A stretch of DNA of 64,000 bases. Source: Angelakisella massiliensis. Lineage in GTDB: Bacteria; Bacillota; Clostridia; Oscillospirales; Ruminococcaceae. Below the pieces are notes generated by a model, which was not told the DNA's origin, did no database searches, and saw only the letters and a list, made by a program, of their open reading frames with translations. This document shows, piece after piece, positions 1 to 8,828 of the stretch (the stretch's first letter is position 1; every line of letters begins with the position of its first letter). The position numbers were made by a program, and so were the translations under genes. The stretch lies in NCBI RefSeq assembly GCF_900104675.1, contig NZ_LT629945.1, positions 2,532,756 to 2,596,755 on the forward strand. Direction: 5' to 3'.

Positions 1-467
1 GCGTTTTTGAAACCGTCAAAAAAGTGCTCCGCATCAAAAATGACATGGCGGCCATGGGCCCGGAAAAAAGATACCGTATCCCGGATCATCGCCAGGTTTT
101 CTTCCAGAGTGGTGCGCAGCACATCCCGCACATGAAGGTCCCAGCTCTTGCCGAAAATAACCACCCAAGAGGTTCCTGCATCCAGAAGGGACCGGACATT
201 CTGGTCCTCCTCCACAGGGATCTCCTTTTTTCTGGTGGCGCCAAAGGCACAGATATTGGTTTGGTCCGTATCCATCCCGGATACACGCTGAAAATACTGG
301 ATATCCTTGGGGTTGGAAGCAGGGTTTCCCGCCTCTACAAAGGAAACCCCCAGTTTGATCAGCTTGCGGGTGATGTTCAGCTTATCTTCCAGGGAAAAGC
401 TGATTCCCTCCCCCTGGGCCCCGTCCCGAAGGGTGGTATCCAGAATTTCAATATTCCGCTGTTCCAT
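1..467 (-). CDS. cimA: (R)-citramalate synthase, 3' part cut by window edge
   Basis: The N-terminal 155 residues are visible and the gene runs off the left edge. They open with the HMGL-family signature ILDTTLRDGAQGEG, followed by SLEDKLNITRKL and the FVEAGNPASNPKD segment. These are typical of the CimA/TIGR00977 branch, which condenses pyruvate and acetyl-CoA to citramalate as a threonine-independent route to 2-oxobutyrate and isoleucine. The LeuA branch would instead read GEQAPG and EAGFP. The ATG lies two bases after the leuA stop, with a GAGG ribosome site inside the leuA end, so the two are very likely translated from one message. Pfam would assign the whole HMGL superfamily. The CimA sub-call rests on those motifs and on the pairing with leuA. 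Confidence 0.85.
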   Translation of the reverse strand, partial: MEQRNIEILDTTLRDGAQGEGISFSLEDKLNITRKLIKLGVSFVEAGNPASNPKDIQYFQRVSGMDTDQTNICAFGATRKKEIPVEEDQNVRSLLDAGTSWVVIFGKSWDLHVRDVLRTTLEENLAMIRDTVSFFRAHGRHVIFDAEHFFDGFKN

Positions 468-469
468 CC

Positions 470-1969
470 TCAGCCCACCACCTTGTTGACCGCGTTGAGA
501 TATGCCTTGATGCTGGCCTCAAAAATATCCGTGGAGATGCCCCGGCCGGTGACATTATTGCCATCCTTGCGCAGCTTTACCACGACTTCTCCCAGGGCGT
601 CCTCACCTTCGGTAACAGCATGGATGTTGTAGCTGACCAGCTGGCAGCCGGTTTTGGTGATCCGCTCAATCGCTTTATAAGCAGCATCCACCGGTCCGTC
701 TCCCCGGGCCACATGCTCCATCTCTTCGCCATTTTTCAGCAGCTTGACCACCGCTGTAGCGGAAATGACCGTGCCGCTGTTGACCACAAAGCTGTGCAGA
801 CGGTAGGTTTCAGGCAGCGCATACCCCAGCCCTGCCACAATGGCTTCAATATCTTTATTGGTGACGCTCTTTTTACGGTCTGCCAGGTCCAAAAAGCGCT
901 TGAAGGCTCGCTCCAGCGCTTCGCCCGACAGCTGGTATCCCAGCTCCTCCACCCGCTCCTCAAAGGCATGGCGGCCGGAGTGCTTGCCCAGCACCAGATC
1001 GCTTTCATAAATACCGATGGTAGCAGGAGACATGATCTCATATGTAAGAGGATTTTTCAGCACACCATGCTGATGGATTCCCGCCTCATGGCTGAAGGCG
1101 TTGCGGCCCACCACCGGCTTGTTGGCGGGGATCTTGGCGCCGATAATGGTGGAAATCAGCTTGCTGGTGCGGTAAATCTGCCGGGTATTGATCCCAGTCT
1201 CCATCCCCAGGGTGTCTCCACGGGTATGGATGGCCATAATCACTTCTTCCAGCGCGGCGTTTCCTGCCCGCTCCCCAATGCCGTTGATGGTACCTTCCAC
1301 CTGGTCCGCGCCGGCCCGAAGCGCGGCCAGAGAATTGGCCACCGCCATTCCCAGATCATTGTGGCAATGGACAGACAGACGAACCTTTTCCTTCTGATGG
1401 AGGTTGTCCCGGATATAGCGGATCAGGTCATACATTTCCTCCGGGGTATCGTAGCCCACTGTATCGGGGATATTGATGGTGGTAGCGCCGCAGTCCACCG
1501 CCAGATTGCAGCACTCCAGCAAAAATTCCCTGTCGGAGCGGGTGGCGTCCTCTCCCGAAAACTCCACATCCTCACAGAGGCTTCTGGCATAGGTGACGCA
1601 TTCCCGGATCTTTTCCAGAGCCTGTTGGCGGGTGATATTCAGTTTGACCTCCAGGTGCAGGTCGCTGGTGGCGATAAAAACATGGAGACGGGGATGAGCC
1701 GCTTCCTTCAGCGCCCGGGCCGCTGTATCGATATCATTCTGAACACAGCGGCAAAGAGCCGCTACCGTACATTCCCGCACCTCCCGGGCAATGGTGGAAA
1801 CCGCCTCAAAATCATCGGGAGAGGCCACGGGAAATCCCGCTTCTATCACATCCACGCCCAAGCGCTCCAGCTGTTTGGCAAACTCCAGCTTCTCCCGGGT
1901 GTTCATGGTGCAGCCCGGGGCCTGCTCCCCATCCCGCAGGGTGGTATCAAAGACAGTAATTTTTCTCAT
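470..1969 (-). CDS. leuA: 2-isopropylmalate synthase
   Basis: 499 residues, normal for LeuA, which makes 2-isopropylmalate from 2-oxoisovalerate and acetyl-CoA, the first committed step of leucine synthesis in the cytosol. The TIM barrel starts with [13 protein letters not shown] (about residues 5-17). The metal-binding [10 protein letters not shown] and the glycine-rich [13 protein letters not shown] motif follow. The last ~125 residues form the leucine-sensing dimer domain, so feedback inhibition is expected. An open frame extends 273 bases further upstream, but ATG 1969 is chosen: it has an AAGGAGG site nine bases before it and begins exactly at the family start [10 protein letters not shown]. 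The next gene is cimA, almost contiguous. Confidence 0.95.
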   Translation of the reverse strand: MRKITVFDTTLRDGEQAPGCTMNTREKLEFAKQLERLGVDVIEAGFPVASPDDFEAVSTIAREVRECTVAALCRCVQNDIDTAARALKEAAHPRLHVFIATSDLHLEVKLNITRQQALEKIRECVTYARSLCEDVEFSGEDATRSDREFLLECCNLAVDCGATTINIPDTVGYDTPEEMYDLIRYIRDNLHQKEKVRLSVHCHNDLGMAVANSLAALRAGADQVEGTINGIGERAGNAALEEVIMAIHTRGDTLGMETGINTRQIYRTSKLISTIIGAKIPANKPVVGRNAFSHEAGIHQHGVLKNPLTYEIMSPATIGIYESDLVLGKHSGRHAFEERVEELGYQLSGEALERAFKRFLDLADRKKSVTNKDIEAIVAGLGYALPETYRLHSFVVNSGTVISATAVVKLLKNGEEMEHVARGDGPVDAAYKAIERITKTGCQLVSYNIHAVTEGEDALGEVVVKLRKDGNNVTGRGISTDIFEASIKAYLNAVNKVVG

Positions 1970-2080
1970 CTGTCCAAGCCTCCTTTTAACACACCGGACA
2001 AAACGCTTCTTCACGCTCTGCCGATAAAGCCCCAACGCCAGTAATGGAGCCTCATTACCGCCGCAATGGTGTTTGCAGTT

Positions 2081-2109
2081 ATGATACCACAAACTTCCTC
2101 TCCCCGCAA
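2081..2109 (-). promoter_or_regulatory. Probable sigma-A promoter of leuA-cimA
   Basis: On the minus strand: TTGCGG (-35), 17 bases, TATCAT (-10), about 110 bases before the leuA ATG. It lies downstream of the terminator of the preceding gene. No T-box core (GGTACCGCG) is visible in the leader. Confidence 0.5.
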
Positions 2110-2186
2110 CGGCCATCTGCTTCCCAAAAGCCCAAAAGATCTGCTTATATCCTCGTATTCTATTTGGGAGCACTCTTTTGGGCAGC

Positions 2187-2227
2187 AAAAAAGAGCGGCG
2201 CGCATTCAAAACAGCACGCCGCTCTTT
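2187..2227 (-). terminator. Rho-independent terminator
   Basis: On the minus strand, AAAGAGCGGCG pairs with CGCCGCTCTTT and is followed by a T run. It lies 18 bases after the stop of the small membrane protein gene and separates it from leuA. Confidence 0.85.
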
Positions 2228-2245
2228 GCAGACAGATGTCATTTA

Positions 2246-2611
2246 TTACAGCACAACCCATTGGGAATAGCCTTCCCCTATTTTCAGCTGAACAGTAGCC
2301 AGGGAATTTCCTTTGGAGAAAACCCATTCTCCTGCATCCGCCAGCTCAGGCATACAGCTGTAACCGTTTTTCCGCATACATTGAATCAGGCTTTTTTCCG
2401 CTCCATCGGAACGGGCAACATAAACCGCCGGCTCCTCCTGTATCTGTTCATAGGGAGAATCGGTGAACATCACCTTGGCCAAGCCAATACCGGCCGATAT
2501 GGGATTGGCCACCCCCAGCTGCTGGACGGAAATACAGACCGACCATACCGATACTACCAGAATCACTGCAAGAATAGAAATAAAAACCTTTCCGCTCTTC
2601 TGCTGCTGCAT
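2246..2611 (-). CDS. Small membrane-anchored protein, function unknown
   Basis: 121 residues. Residues about 8-28 form one hydrophobic helix after a short lysine-bearing N-terminus, so the protein is probably anchored with its remaining ~90 residues outside. The exposed part has two cysteines (MRKNGYSCM region and QCMRK) but no motif I recognise. An AAGGAG site lies eight bases before the ATG, and a strong terminator follows, so it appears to be a single-gene unit. It is not part of the leu operon despite its position upstream. I do not recognise a family. Confidence 0.7.
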   Translation of the reverse strand: MQQQKSGKVFISILAVILVVSVWSVCISVQQLGVANPISAGIGLAKVMFTDSPYEQIQEEPAVYVARSDGAEKSLIQCMRKNGYSCMPELADAGEWVFSKGNSLATVQLKIGEGYSQWVVL

Positions 2612-2864
2612 ACCATCCGCTCCTTTTTTCGGCCTGAATCAGCCTTTGATTGTTGTTTCTTCTATTTATTACAACGCAAAAGTCCCACATTTTATTGCAG
2701 CTTTTTATCATTGTTTTCAAAATATTCATAATCCCGCCTTTGCCACGCCCAAAGCACAAAATAAAACAAGAATATTTCCTGCTCAGGAAGGCTGAAAAGG
2801 AAAAAATAAGCCGGCCAGTTGTATCCGGCAGCCATCATAACAGCGGCGTATTTTCTTCCTTCCA

Positions 2865-2893
2865 TTGTCCCTGTTCAAAAGTTGTGCTACAAT
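2865..2893 (+). promoter_or_regulatory. Probable promoter of the amidohydrolase gene
   Basis: TTGTCC (-35), 17 bases, TACAAT (-10), about 130 bases before ATG 3021. The rest of the 2612-3020 divergent gap shows no gene. Confidence 0.5.
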
Positions 2894-3020
2894 AAATGCG
2901 ACGATACAAAGCAAAAATCCCTATGATTTTTGAGGCTCATTGCCTGCTGCGGCAAACTTTTTTCGGGTAATGGCCGCTGCAAAGACAGTACGTTTACCCA
3001 TTGAGACGGAGGCTCTTTAT

Positions 3021-3809
3021 ATGATCATTGATTTCCATGCACACCTTTTTCCCGATTCTCTCGCTTTTCGTACCATTCCCCATCTCCAAAGGATCTGCGG
3101 TTTGACCCCCACCTCCGACGGCACCCGGGATACTCTGCTTGCCCGAATGGAGCAGTGGGGAGTGGATCTGGCTGTGGTACAGCATATTGCAACAAAACCC
3201 CATCAGCAGCAAACCATCAATGATTTTGCCGCCTCTCTCCAGGGGGAAAAGCTTCGCTGTTTCGGCACCGTCCATCCCGACAGCCCGGAGCCTGAAAAAG
3301 AGGTGGAGCGTATCCATCGCCTCGGATTAAAAGGAGTCAAGCTGCACCCTGACTACCAGGGCTTTTTCGCCGATGATCCCAAGGCAGACCCCATCTATGA
3401 AGCTTGCCGGGCGCTGGGGCTGCCGGTGCTGTTCCACGCCGGCTGGGATTATATTTCCCCCGAAGTATCTCATGGCAGTCCCAAAGCCATTGCAGCGGTT
3501 CTGGACCGTTTTCCCGGCCTGACCATTATTGCCGCCCATCTGGGGGGAATGGCACGCTGCAAAGAGGCAGAAGAATATCTGATTGGACGTCCGGTATATA
3601 TTGATACCTCCATGGCCTGGAATTTTTCCTCCCCGGAGGAGGCAAAACGGATTCTGCTCCATCATGACCCCCAACGGATCCTCTACGGCAGCGACTGCCC
3701 CTGGGGTTCCCTGGAAAAAGATCGTCCTTATCTGGATGCCTTGGGCCTTCCGGAAGATCTGATGGAAAAAATCTGGTTCAAAAACGCTCTTGCGCTGTTG
3801 GGGGAATGA
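3021..3809 (+). CDS. Amidohydrolase-family (PF04909-type) TIM-barrel hydrolase
   Basis: 262 residues. It has the metal-binding pattern of amidohydrolase-2 proteins: DFHAH at residues 4-8, KLHPDYQG, FHAGWD, AAHLGGM and YGSDCPWGS near the C-terminus. Members hydrolyse or decarboxylate ring compounds and small metabolites using one divalent metal. The substrate cannot be read from the sequence. ATG 3021 is preferred over the longer frame from 2940 because a GGAGG site lies eight bases upstream and the HxH motif normally sits at the very N-terminus. It has its own promoter and terminator and no evident partner genes. Confidence 0.85.
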   Translation: MIIDFHAHLFPDSLAFRTIPHLQRICGLTPTSDGTRDTLLARMEQWGVDLAVVQHIATKPHQQQTINDFAASLQGEKLRCFGTVHPDSPEPEKEVERIHRLGLKGVKLHPDYQGFFADDPKADPIYEACRALGLPVLFHAGWDYISPEVSHGSPKAIAAVLDRFPGLTIIAAHLGGMARCKEAEEYLIGRPVYIDTSMAWNFSSPEEAKRILLHHDPQRILYGSDCPWGSLEKDRPYLDALGLPEDLMEKIWFKNALALLGE

Positions 3810-3923
3810 TTCATCCCCAAAATGGAACCAGAATCAGATCAACAAAAATTTTTCCCTGTTTCCTGTCTCTTTTTCATTTCTTCATCTCATTTCAAAACAG
3901 GCTGCCGATGAGAAAAAACAGAA

Positions 3924-3971
3924 AAAGCCGCTCACTGCTTCTTCCCCATAAAAAGCAGTGGGCGGCTTTTG
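3924..3971 (+). terminator. Terminator after the amidohydrolase gene
   Basis: AGCCGCTCACTGCTT pairs (one G-T type mismatch) with AAGCAGTGGGCGGCT and is followed by TTTT. It can also act on the minus strand because the left arm is preceded by A residues. Confidence 0.8.
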
Positions 3972-4264
3972 TGCTGCCATGATTCTTTTTCTGTCAGCAG
4001 CCAATGGATGAAAACAGATCATCCTTTTTTCCCATTTTCAGATGGAATACAGATATACCTTTATATAGTAACGGGAATCAGACCAAAACGGCCGAACCAT
4101 CAGCATCCGCTTACGCCAGCTTTCACAGACGGCTCCTGTTCTGTCTTCATTAAAATGTAAAGCGTTGTCTTCAAACATCCTATAACGCTTTTCCTTTTTG
4201 CTGACGCGTCGGTCAGTAAACAGACAGCCTCGCCCCAAAATGACAGCTTCATCTTTGTCAGCTT
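3972..4264. other. Intergenic stretch without a recognisable gene
   Basis: Between the terminator and the TetR stop codon. It contains CTGAC-N6-GTCAG at 4201-4216, an operator-like inverted repeat placed behind rather than before the TetR gene. I see no convincing coding frame. Confidence 0.4.
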
Positions 4265-4885
4265 TTATCCCTGGGGACATACAAGAGCTTTCCTCTGCTC
4301 CTCTTCCAGAAAGCCCACACCTTTCCGTGTCATCTGCTCCATCATGAAAGCCACCTGCTCCGGCTGCTGCTTCATTCCCTCATTGAGCCACCGGTACATG
4401 ACGCCTACACATCCGGAAACGATGTAACTGCCGCAGTATTCCCGCTGCTGCGGGGTAGTGGCCTTATAAAGGCTCATCCAGTCAGTGACGCATTTATCCT
4501 GCAGCATCCCTTCCAGCCTTTTATAAAAGGTCATATCACCATTGCGGCTCAGCAGCATCCGGCAGAGATCGGCATTTTCCTGAATATATTGAACCATCGC
4601 TAAAAAAATGGCATATAACGAATTCGTCAGCTTTTCTGCCGGAAAGCGCTCCAGAATCTCCCGGACATCTGCCACGGTTTCTTCCTCGATCTGCTGGTAA
4701 AGGTCATAAATATCCCGATAGTGGACATAGAACGTTGCCCGGTGCAGATCTACAAAGTCCGTCAGCTCCCGCACCGAGATATCTTTCAGTTTTTTCTGTG
4801 TCAAGAGATAAGACAGCCCCTGTCGCAGCATTTTTTTCGTCCTGCGGACCCGGCGATCACCATGTTCCTCTCTTTTTTCATTCAT
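4265..4885 (-). CDS. TetR-family transcriptional regulator
   Basis: 206 residues. The N-terminal ~60 residues are a TetR DNA-binding domain, running DRRVRRTKKMLRQGL, then the ISVRELTDFVDLHRATFYVHY helix-turn-helix region. The C-terminal part resembles the TetR_C ligand domains common in Clostridia, with a TKGVGFLEEE-like tail. The longer frame begins 36 bases upstream, but ATG 4885 has an AAAGGAGGT site nine bases before it. The gene is divergent from an MMPL exporter operon. The usual arrangement is that such a regulator represses its own promoter and that of the exporter. The ligand is unknown. Confidence 0.88.
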   Translation of the reverse strand: MNEKREEHGDRRVRRTKKMLRQGLSYLLTQKKLKDISVRELTDFVDLHRATFYVHYRDIYDLYQQIEEETVADVREILERFPAEKLTNSLYAIFLAMVQYIQENADLCRMLLSRNGDMTFYKRLEGMLQDKCVTDWMSLYKATTPQQREYCGSYIVSGCVGVMYRWLNEGMKQQPEQVAFMMEQMTRKGVGFLEEEQRKALVCPQG

Positions 4886-4919
4886 AAAAAGTTTACCTCC
4901 TTTGCCCAAGATAAAAGAC

Positions 4920-5035
4920 ATAAACTGTATATCTGTCTATTAACAGTCCAACATAACAGTTTATTGTTTATGGATTTTCTTCAATAACTCTATTATAATA
5001 TCAGCAGAACATTTAATCAACATTTGTCTATTAAC
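4920..5035. promoter_or_regulatory. Divergent control region with repeat sites
   Basis: This A/T-rich region holds an inverted repeat ATAAACTGT (4920-4928) / ACAGTTTAT (4956-4964). Between its arms is a shorter one, CTGT-N6-ACAG (4933-4946). The 11-mer TGTCTATTAAC occurs twice in direct orientation (4935-4945 and 5025-5035). TATAAT at 4994-4999 is a likely -10 for the rightward operon, with a weak -35 (TGGATT). The repeats are candidate binding sites for the TetR protein, which is an inference. Confidence 0.5.
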
Positions 5036-5063
5036 TTTATTGTTATTCAGGGAGTGACCCCAC

Positions 5064-7139
5064 TTGCAGAAACTGACAACATGGATGCTCAAAGCCCGTT
5101 ATGGGATCGTGGCCTTCTTTCTGGCAGCAACCGTCGTATGCGGCGCACTGACGATGCTGGTCTCCGTCAACTACGATATGGTGGACTATCTGCCTGACGA
5201 AGCCCCATCCACCATCGCTTTGGACGTGATGGACAACGCTTATGAAACCGCCGTTCCCAACCTGCGGGTGATGGTGCCAGATGTATCCATCCCCCAAGCA
5301 CTGGAATATAAGGAACGTCTTGCCCAGGTTCCGGGGGTAGATGATATTCTGTGGCTGGATGATCAGGTAAGTCTGACCGTCCCCCTGGAAACGCTGGATC
5401 AGGAAACTGTATCCGACTGGTATTCCGATGGCTGTGCTCTGTTCTCCATTACCGTTGCGGAGGAGGGGCAGCTGGAAACCTTGGAGCAGATCCGCCAGAT
5501 CATCGGTGATGGCGGCGCCATCAGCGGAAACCCCATGGATACCGTCAACGCTCAGGTAACCACCAGCTCTGAAGTGAAACGGATGATGTCCTATATCATT
5601 CCCATCCTGTTTCTCATCCTGCTGCTGACCACCACCTCCTGGTTTGAGCCGGTGCTGTTTATGGTCAATGTAGGCATCGCCATTGTACTGAATACGGGCA
5701 CCAACCTGATTTTCGGCGAAATTTCCTTCATTACACAAACCACCGGCGCTATCCTGCAGCTGGCCTGCTCCATGGATTATGCCATCTTTTTGCTGGATCG
5801 CTTTGAAGAGATCCGTAAGGAAAATGTTCCTCCCATGGAGGCTATGGCCCAGGCAGTGGTCAAATCCGCTTCCTCCATTCTCTCCAGCGGTCTGACCACC
5901 GTGGTGGGCTTTGCCGCTCTTATTGCCATGCGCTTTAAAATCGGGCCGGATATGGGCTTTGTGCTGGCCAAGGGAATCGGTCTTTCCCTGATCACCACCC
6001 TGATCTTTATGCCCTGCCTGACCATGTGCTGCTACCGGCTGATTGACAAAACCATGCACCGCTCCTTTATGCCCACTTTTGAGCGGACCGCCAGAGCCAC
6101 CAGCCGGATCAAAAGCTTTGTCACCATTATGGTGGCGGTGCTGCTGATTCCCTGCTGTCTGGCTCAGCAGAATCTTTCCTTCCAATACGGAATGTCCGGT
6201 ATGGCGGCTCCCGGCTCTCAGGTAGCCAATGACCGGGATGCTATCAATGAAAAATTCGGAGAATCCGCCTCCTTTGCCCTGATGGTCCCAGAGGGCAATT
6301 CCGCCGCTGAAAAGGCCCTCAGCGAGGAGGTCAAAGCGCTGCCCCAGGTTGCCAGCGTGATCTCATACGCCGAAACGGTGGGCAGCTCCATTCCTGACCA
6401 ATATGTTCCGCCGGATCAGCTCAAAGAGCTGAATTCAGGAGGATATACCCGGCTGGTGATCACTGCCCGCATCCCTCCGGAAAGCCCGGAAACCTTCGCT
6501 TTTGTCAAAACATTGCGTCAAACCGCTCAAAAGTATTATCCCGATTCCGCTCTGCTGGCAGGGGAATGCGCCAATGTTTATGACATGAAGGAAACCATCA
6601 CCGCCGACAGTGTAAAAGTCAATGCCATCGCCATCGGCGCCATTGCCCTGATCCTGCTGGTCAACTTTCATTCCATTACCCTCCCCTTCTTCCTGCTGCT
6701 GACCATTGAGTCCTCCATTTTCATCAACATCGCCGTTCCCTATTTCACCGGCAGCTCCATGAACTACATCGGCTATCTGATTATCAGCTCGGTACAGCTG
6801 GGAGCTACTGTGGATTACGCTATTCTTTTTACCAACCGCTATCTGGAAAACCGGGCACAGATGCCCCGGAAGCTCTGTCCCGCCAAAACCATCCAGGATA
6901 CTGCCGGCAGCATTCTTACTTCCGGCGGCATCCTCACTGTGGCCGGCCTGATTCTGGGGCTCATTTCCACCAATGGCGTCATCAGTCAGCTGGGTATCCT
7001 GGTGGCCCGGGGCGCGGTTCTTTCCGCCATCCTTGTGCTGGTGTTCCTCCCTGCGCTGCTGACCGCCTTTGAACCCCTCATCCTGCGGACCACCCGCAAG
7101 CTGCATTTCTATCAGGAGAAAGGAGCCGCCCAAACATGA
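5064..7139 (+). CDS. MMPL/RND-superfamily membrane exporter
   Basis: 691 residues with two similar halves. Each half has one N-proximal transmembrane helix (first about residues 13-33), an extracellular domain of ~130-150 residues, then five clustered helices. This is the MMPL/hydrophobe exporter plan. Motifs such as GAILQLACSMDYAIFLLDR in the first half and SVQLGATVDYAILFTNR in the second carry the conserved D-Y pair implicated in proton coupling. The start is TTG with GGGAG nine bases upstream. The stop overlaps the next start (ATGA), so the two are coupled. The substrate is probably a lipid or other hydrophobic compound, from family knowledge only. It is divergent from a TetR gene. Confidence 0.9.
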   Translation: MQKLTTWMLKARYGIVAFFLAATVVCGALTMLVSVNYDMVDYLPDEAPSTIALDVMDNAYETAVPNLRVMVPDVSIPQALEYKERLAQVPGVDDILWLDDQVSLTVPLETLDQETVSDWYSDGCALFSITVAEEGQLETLEQIRQIIGDGGAISGNPMDTVNAQVTTSSEVKRMMSYIIPILFLILLLTTTSWFEPVLFMVNVGIAIVLNTGTNLIFGEISFITQTTGAILQLACSMDYAIFLLDRFEEIRKENVPPMEAMAQAVVKSASSILSSGLTTVVGFAALIAMRFKIGPDMGFVLAKGIGLSLITTLIFMPCLTMCCYRLIDKTMHRSFMPTFERTARATSRIKSFVTIMVAVLLIPCCLAQQNLSFQYGMSGMAAPGSQVANDRDAINEKFGESASFALMVPEGNSAAEKALSEEVKALPQVASVISYAETVGSSIPDQYVPPDQLKELNSGGYTRLVITARIPPESPETFAFVKTLRQTAQKYYPDSALLAGECANVYDMKETITADSVKVNAIAIGAIALILLVNFHSITLPFFLLLTIESSIFINIAVPYFTGSSMNYIGYLIISSVQLGATVDYAILFTNRYLENRAQMPRKLCPAKTIQDTAGSILTSGGILTVAGLILGLISTNGVISQLGILVARGAVLSAILVLVFLPALLTAFEPLILRTTRKLHFYQEKGAAQT

Positions 7140-8713
7140 TCAAACGCTTTTGTTCCCTGCTTTTATCGCTGATGCTGGGGATATCCGCCGTTACCATCTC
7201 CTATGGGGCTGAGAGTGAAAAACCTCAGCTGTTGGATGTGGTCCTTTATGAAACCTCTGTCTGCCCCGGACAAAGTGTTCATGTGGGGATGGACGCCTGG
7301 TGTTCCGGAAATCCGGAACAGCTTTCCATAACCTTCCTCCAGGAGGAAACCGGCTCTGTTCTGGCCCTTTCCCTTCGTTCCACCGCTCCCGGTTCCATGG
7401 TGGGCCAGCGGTATGAAGGAAATCTCACCCTGCCGGAAAACGCCGCTCCCGGCCGCTACAGTCTGCGGACAGTAACTCTGATGGACAGCCAGGGCAACCG
7501 GATACGGTATACCTCCTGGGACAGCGGTGAGGAGCTGCTGTCGGATGTGCTGGATGAACTTCCCGCTTTCACTGTGGTATCCGGTTCAGGACGTCCGCTT
7601 CTGACGGGATGCTCCGTTTCCCCCGCTTCCCTGACCCCCGGTGAGGAGGCTACTGTCAGCCTTCAAACCTCTCTGTCCTCCAGCGAACTGGAGCGCGCTT
7701 CCCTGCTGTTTCGCAATGAAGACAACGGCCATGTGCTGGTCCTTTCCCTGGAGGAGGAGGACTGGGTCGGAGATGGGATGTATCAGAAAACGCTGGAAAT
7801 TCCTCCTTATGAGGAAGCGGGCAGTTTCCAACTGGTAAAGGCAACCATCAAAAACTCCGCCTCAGGGGAACAAACCTGGAGCCATCGCCTTCATTTGGAC
7901 GATGAGGACGCTCCGGATCAGCTGCCCATCCCTTTCCAGTGCGGCTTTCAAGTAACAGGCACCAGCCGGAGCGACGCTTCCGCCCCTGTTCTTTCCTCTG
8001 TAACCGTCACCGATATTCGACAGAAAATCGACAGCGGAGACCTGGAATATCATTTGGAAGCCCGGGCTTCCGATGATCGCTCAGGAGCGGCCAGAATCAC
8101 TCTGCTATTCCGCAACAGTGCCAATGACCGAACTCTCTCCGCTGTGCTGTGGCCTGATGACGAGGATTCCCAACTGTTTACCGGCACCATGACCGTCAGT
8201 TCCTGGGAACCGGCGGGGGCATTTTTCCTGGAACAGGCAGGCGTCACTGATGAAGCCGGTAATTTCCAGAGCTATCGCAATGCCTGGGACCTGGGACAGG
8301 CCGGCACGGATCTTCCTCTCCCCCAGGAGCTCACGATTGAGGTGAATACAGGCAGCGAGGCGGCCGATGACACGGCCCCTGTTCTGGAAAGCCTGTCTCT
8401 TGACCGTCAGACCATCTCCCGGGGAGAGACTGTCGCAGTCACCGCCAAGGTGTCCGATGACCTCTCAGGGGTCAAGGACGTTTCCCTCCAGTTCCGCAGC
8501 CGAAGTGACAGTCCCCTTTCCCTGGTACTCTATCAACAGGGAGATGCCTGGGTGGGCACCATCAAGGACACTCAAAAGCTGGAACTGGGCCAATACCGTC
8601 TGACCCGGGTCACCCTCCGGGATGAAGCGGGCAACCGCCGGGGCTACTACGAATCCCCCGGCAGCTACAGTGAAGGGCTCCCCGTTTCTCTCACCTTTGT
8701 GGTGGAGGACTAA
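7136..8713 (+). CDS. Secreted multi-domain beta-sandwich protein, unknown
   Basis: 525 residues with a signal peptide (positive N-terminus, hydrophobic LLLSLMLGISAVTISYGA, then AES). The mature part is built from four repeats of ~115 residues, each ending in a segment like LxxVTxxDxxGN-xxx-Y. Examples are LRTVTLMDSQGNRIRY, EQAGVTDEAGNFQSY and LTRVTLRDEAGNRRGYY. These recall Ig-like or bacterial beta-sandwich repeats. There is no LPxTG, TM helix or catalytic motif. It overlaps the exporter stop by 4 bases and precedes the DG-repeat protein, so it is probably an extracytoplasmic partner of the exporter. No known family name is claimed. Confidence 0.7.
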   Translation: MIKRFCSLLLSLMLGISAVTISYGAESEKPQLLDVVLYETSVCPGQSVHVGMDAWCSGNPEQLSITFLQEETGSVLALSLRSTAPGSMVGQRYEGNLTLPENAAPGRYSLRTVTLMDSQGNRIRYTSWDSGEELLSDVLDELPAFTVVSGSGRPLLTGCSVSPASLTPGEEATVSLQTSLSSSELERASLLFRNEDNGHVLVLSLEEEDWVGDGMYQKTLEIPPYEEAGSFQLVKATIKNSASGEQTWSHRLHLDDEDAPDQLPIPFQCGFQVTGTSRSDASAPVLSSVTVTDIRQKIDSGDLEYHLEARASDDRSGAARITLLFRNSANDRTLSAVLWPDDEDSQLFTGTMTVSSWEPAGAFFLEQAGVTDEAGNFQSYRNAWDLGQAGTDLPLPQELTIEVNTGSEAADDTAPVLESLSLDRQTISRGETVAVTAKVSDDLSGVKDVSLQFRSRSDSPLSLVLYQQGDAWVGTIKDTQKLELGQYRLTRVTLRDEAGNRRGYYESPGSYSEGLPVSLTFVVED

Positions 8714-8828
8714 TTTCTCAGACGCTGAAAGTGAAATTTGCGGCTGATATTTTGTTTTACTTTGTTCAAAAGACTGCCTTTGCAGTCCCCTATTTATCTC
8801 TGTCAGTTCATCAAAGGAGGAACCTTCC

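Noticed and set aside
620-2044. Plus-strand 474-residue frame opposite leuA
   Set aside because: Antisense to an unmistakable LeuA and without motifs.
1970-2186. Leucine T-box or leader peptide before leuA
   Set aside because: No GGTACCGCG core and no Leu-rich short frame with a ribosome site was seen.
4038-4280. TetR-like N-terminus (TDRRVSKKEK) behind the TetR gene
   Set aside because: The resemblance ends after about ten residues, so a second broken regulator cannot be supported.
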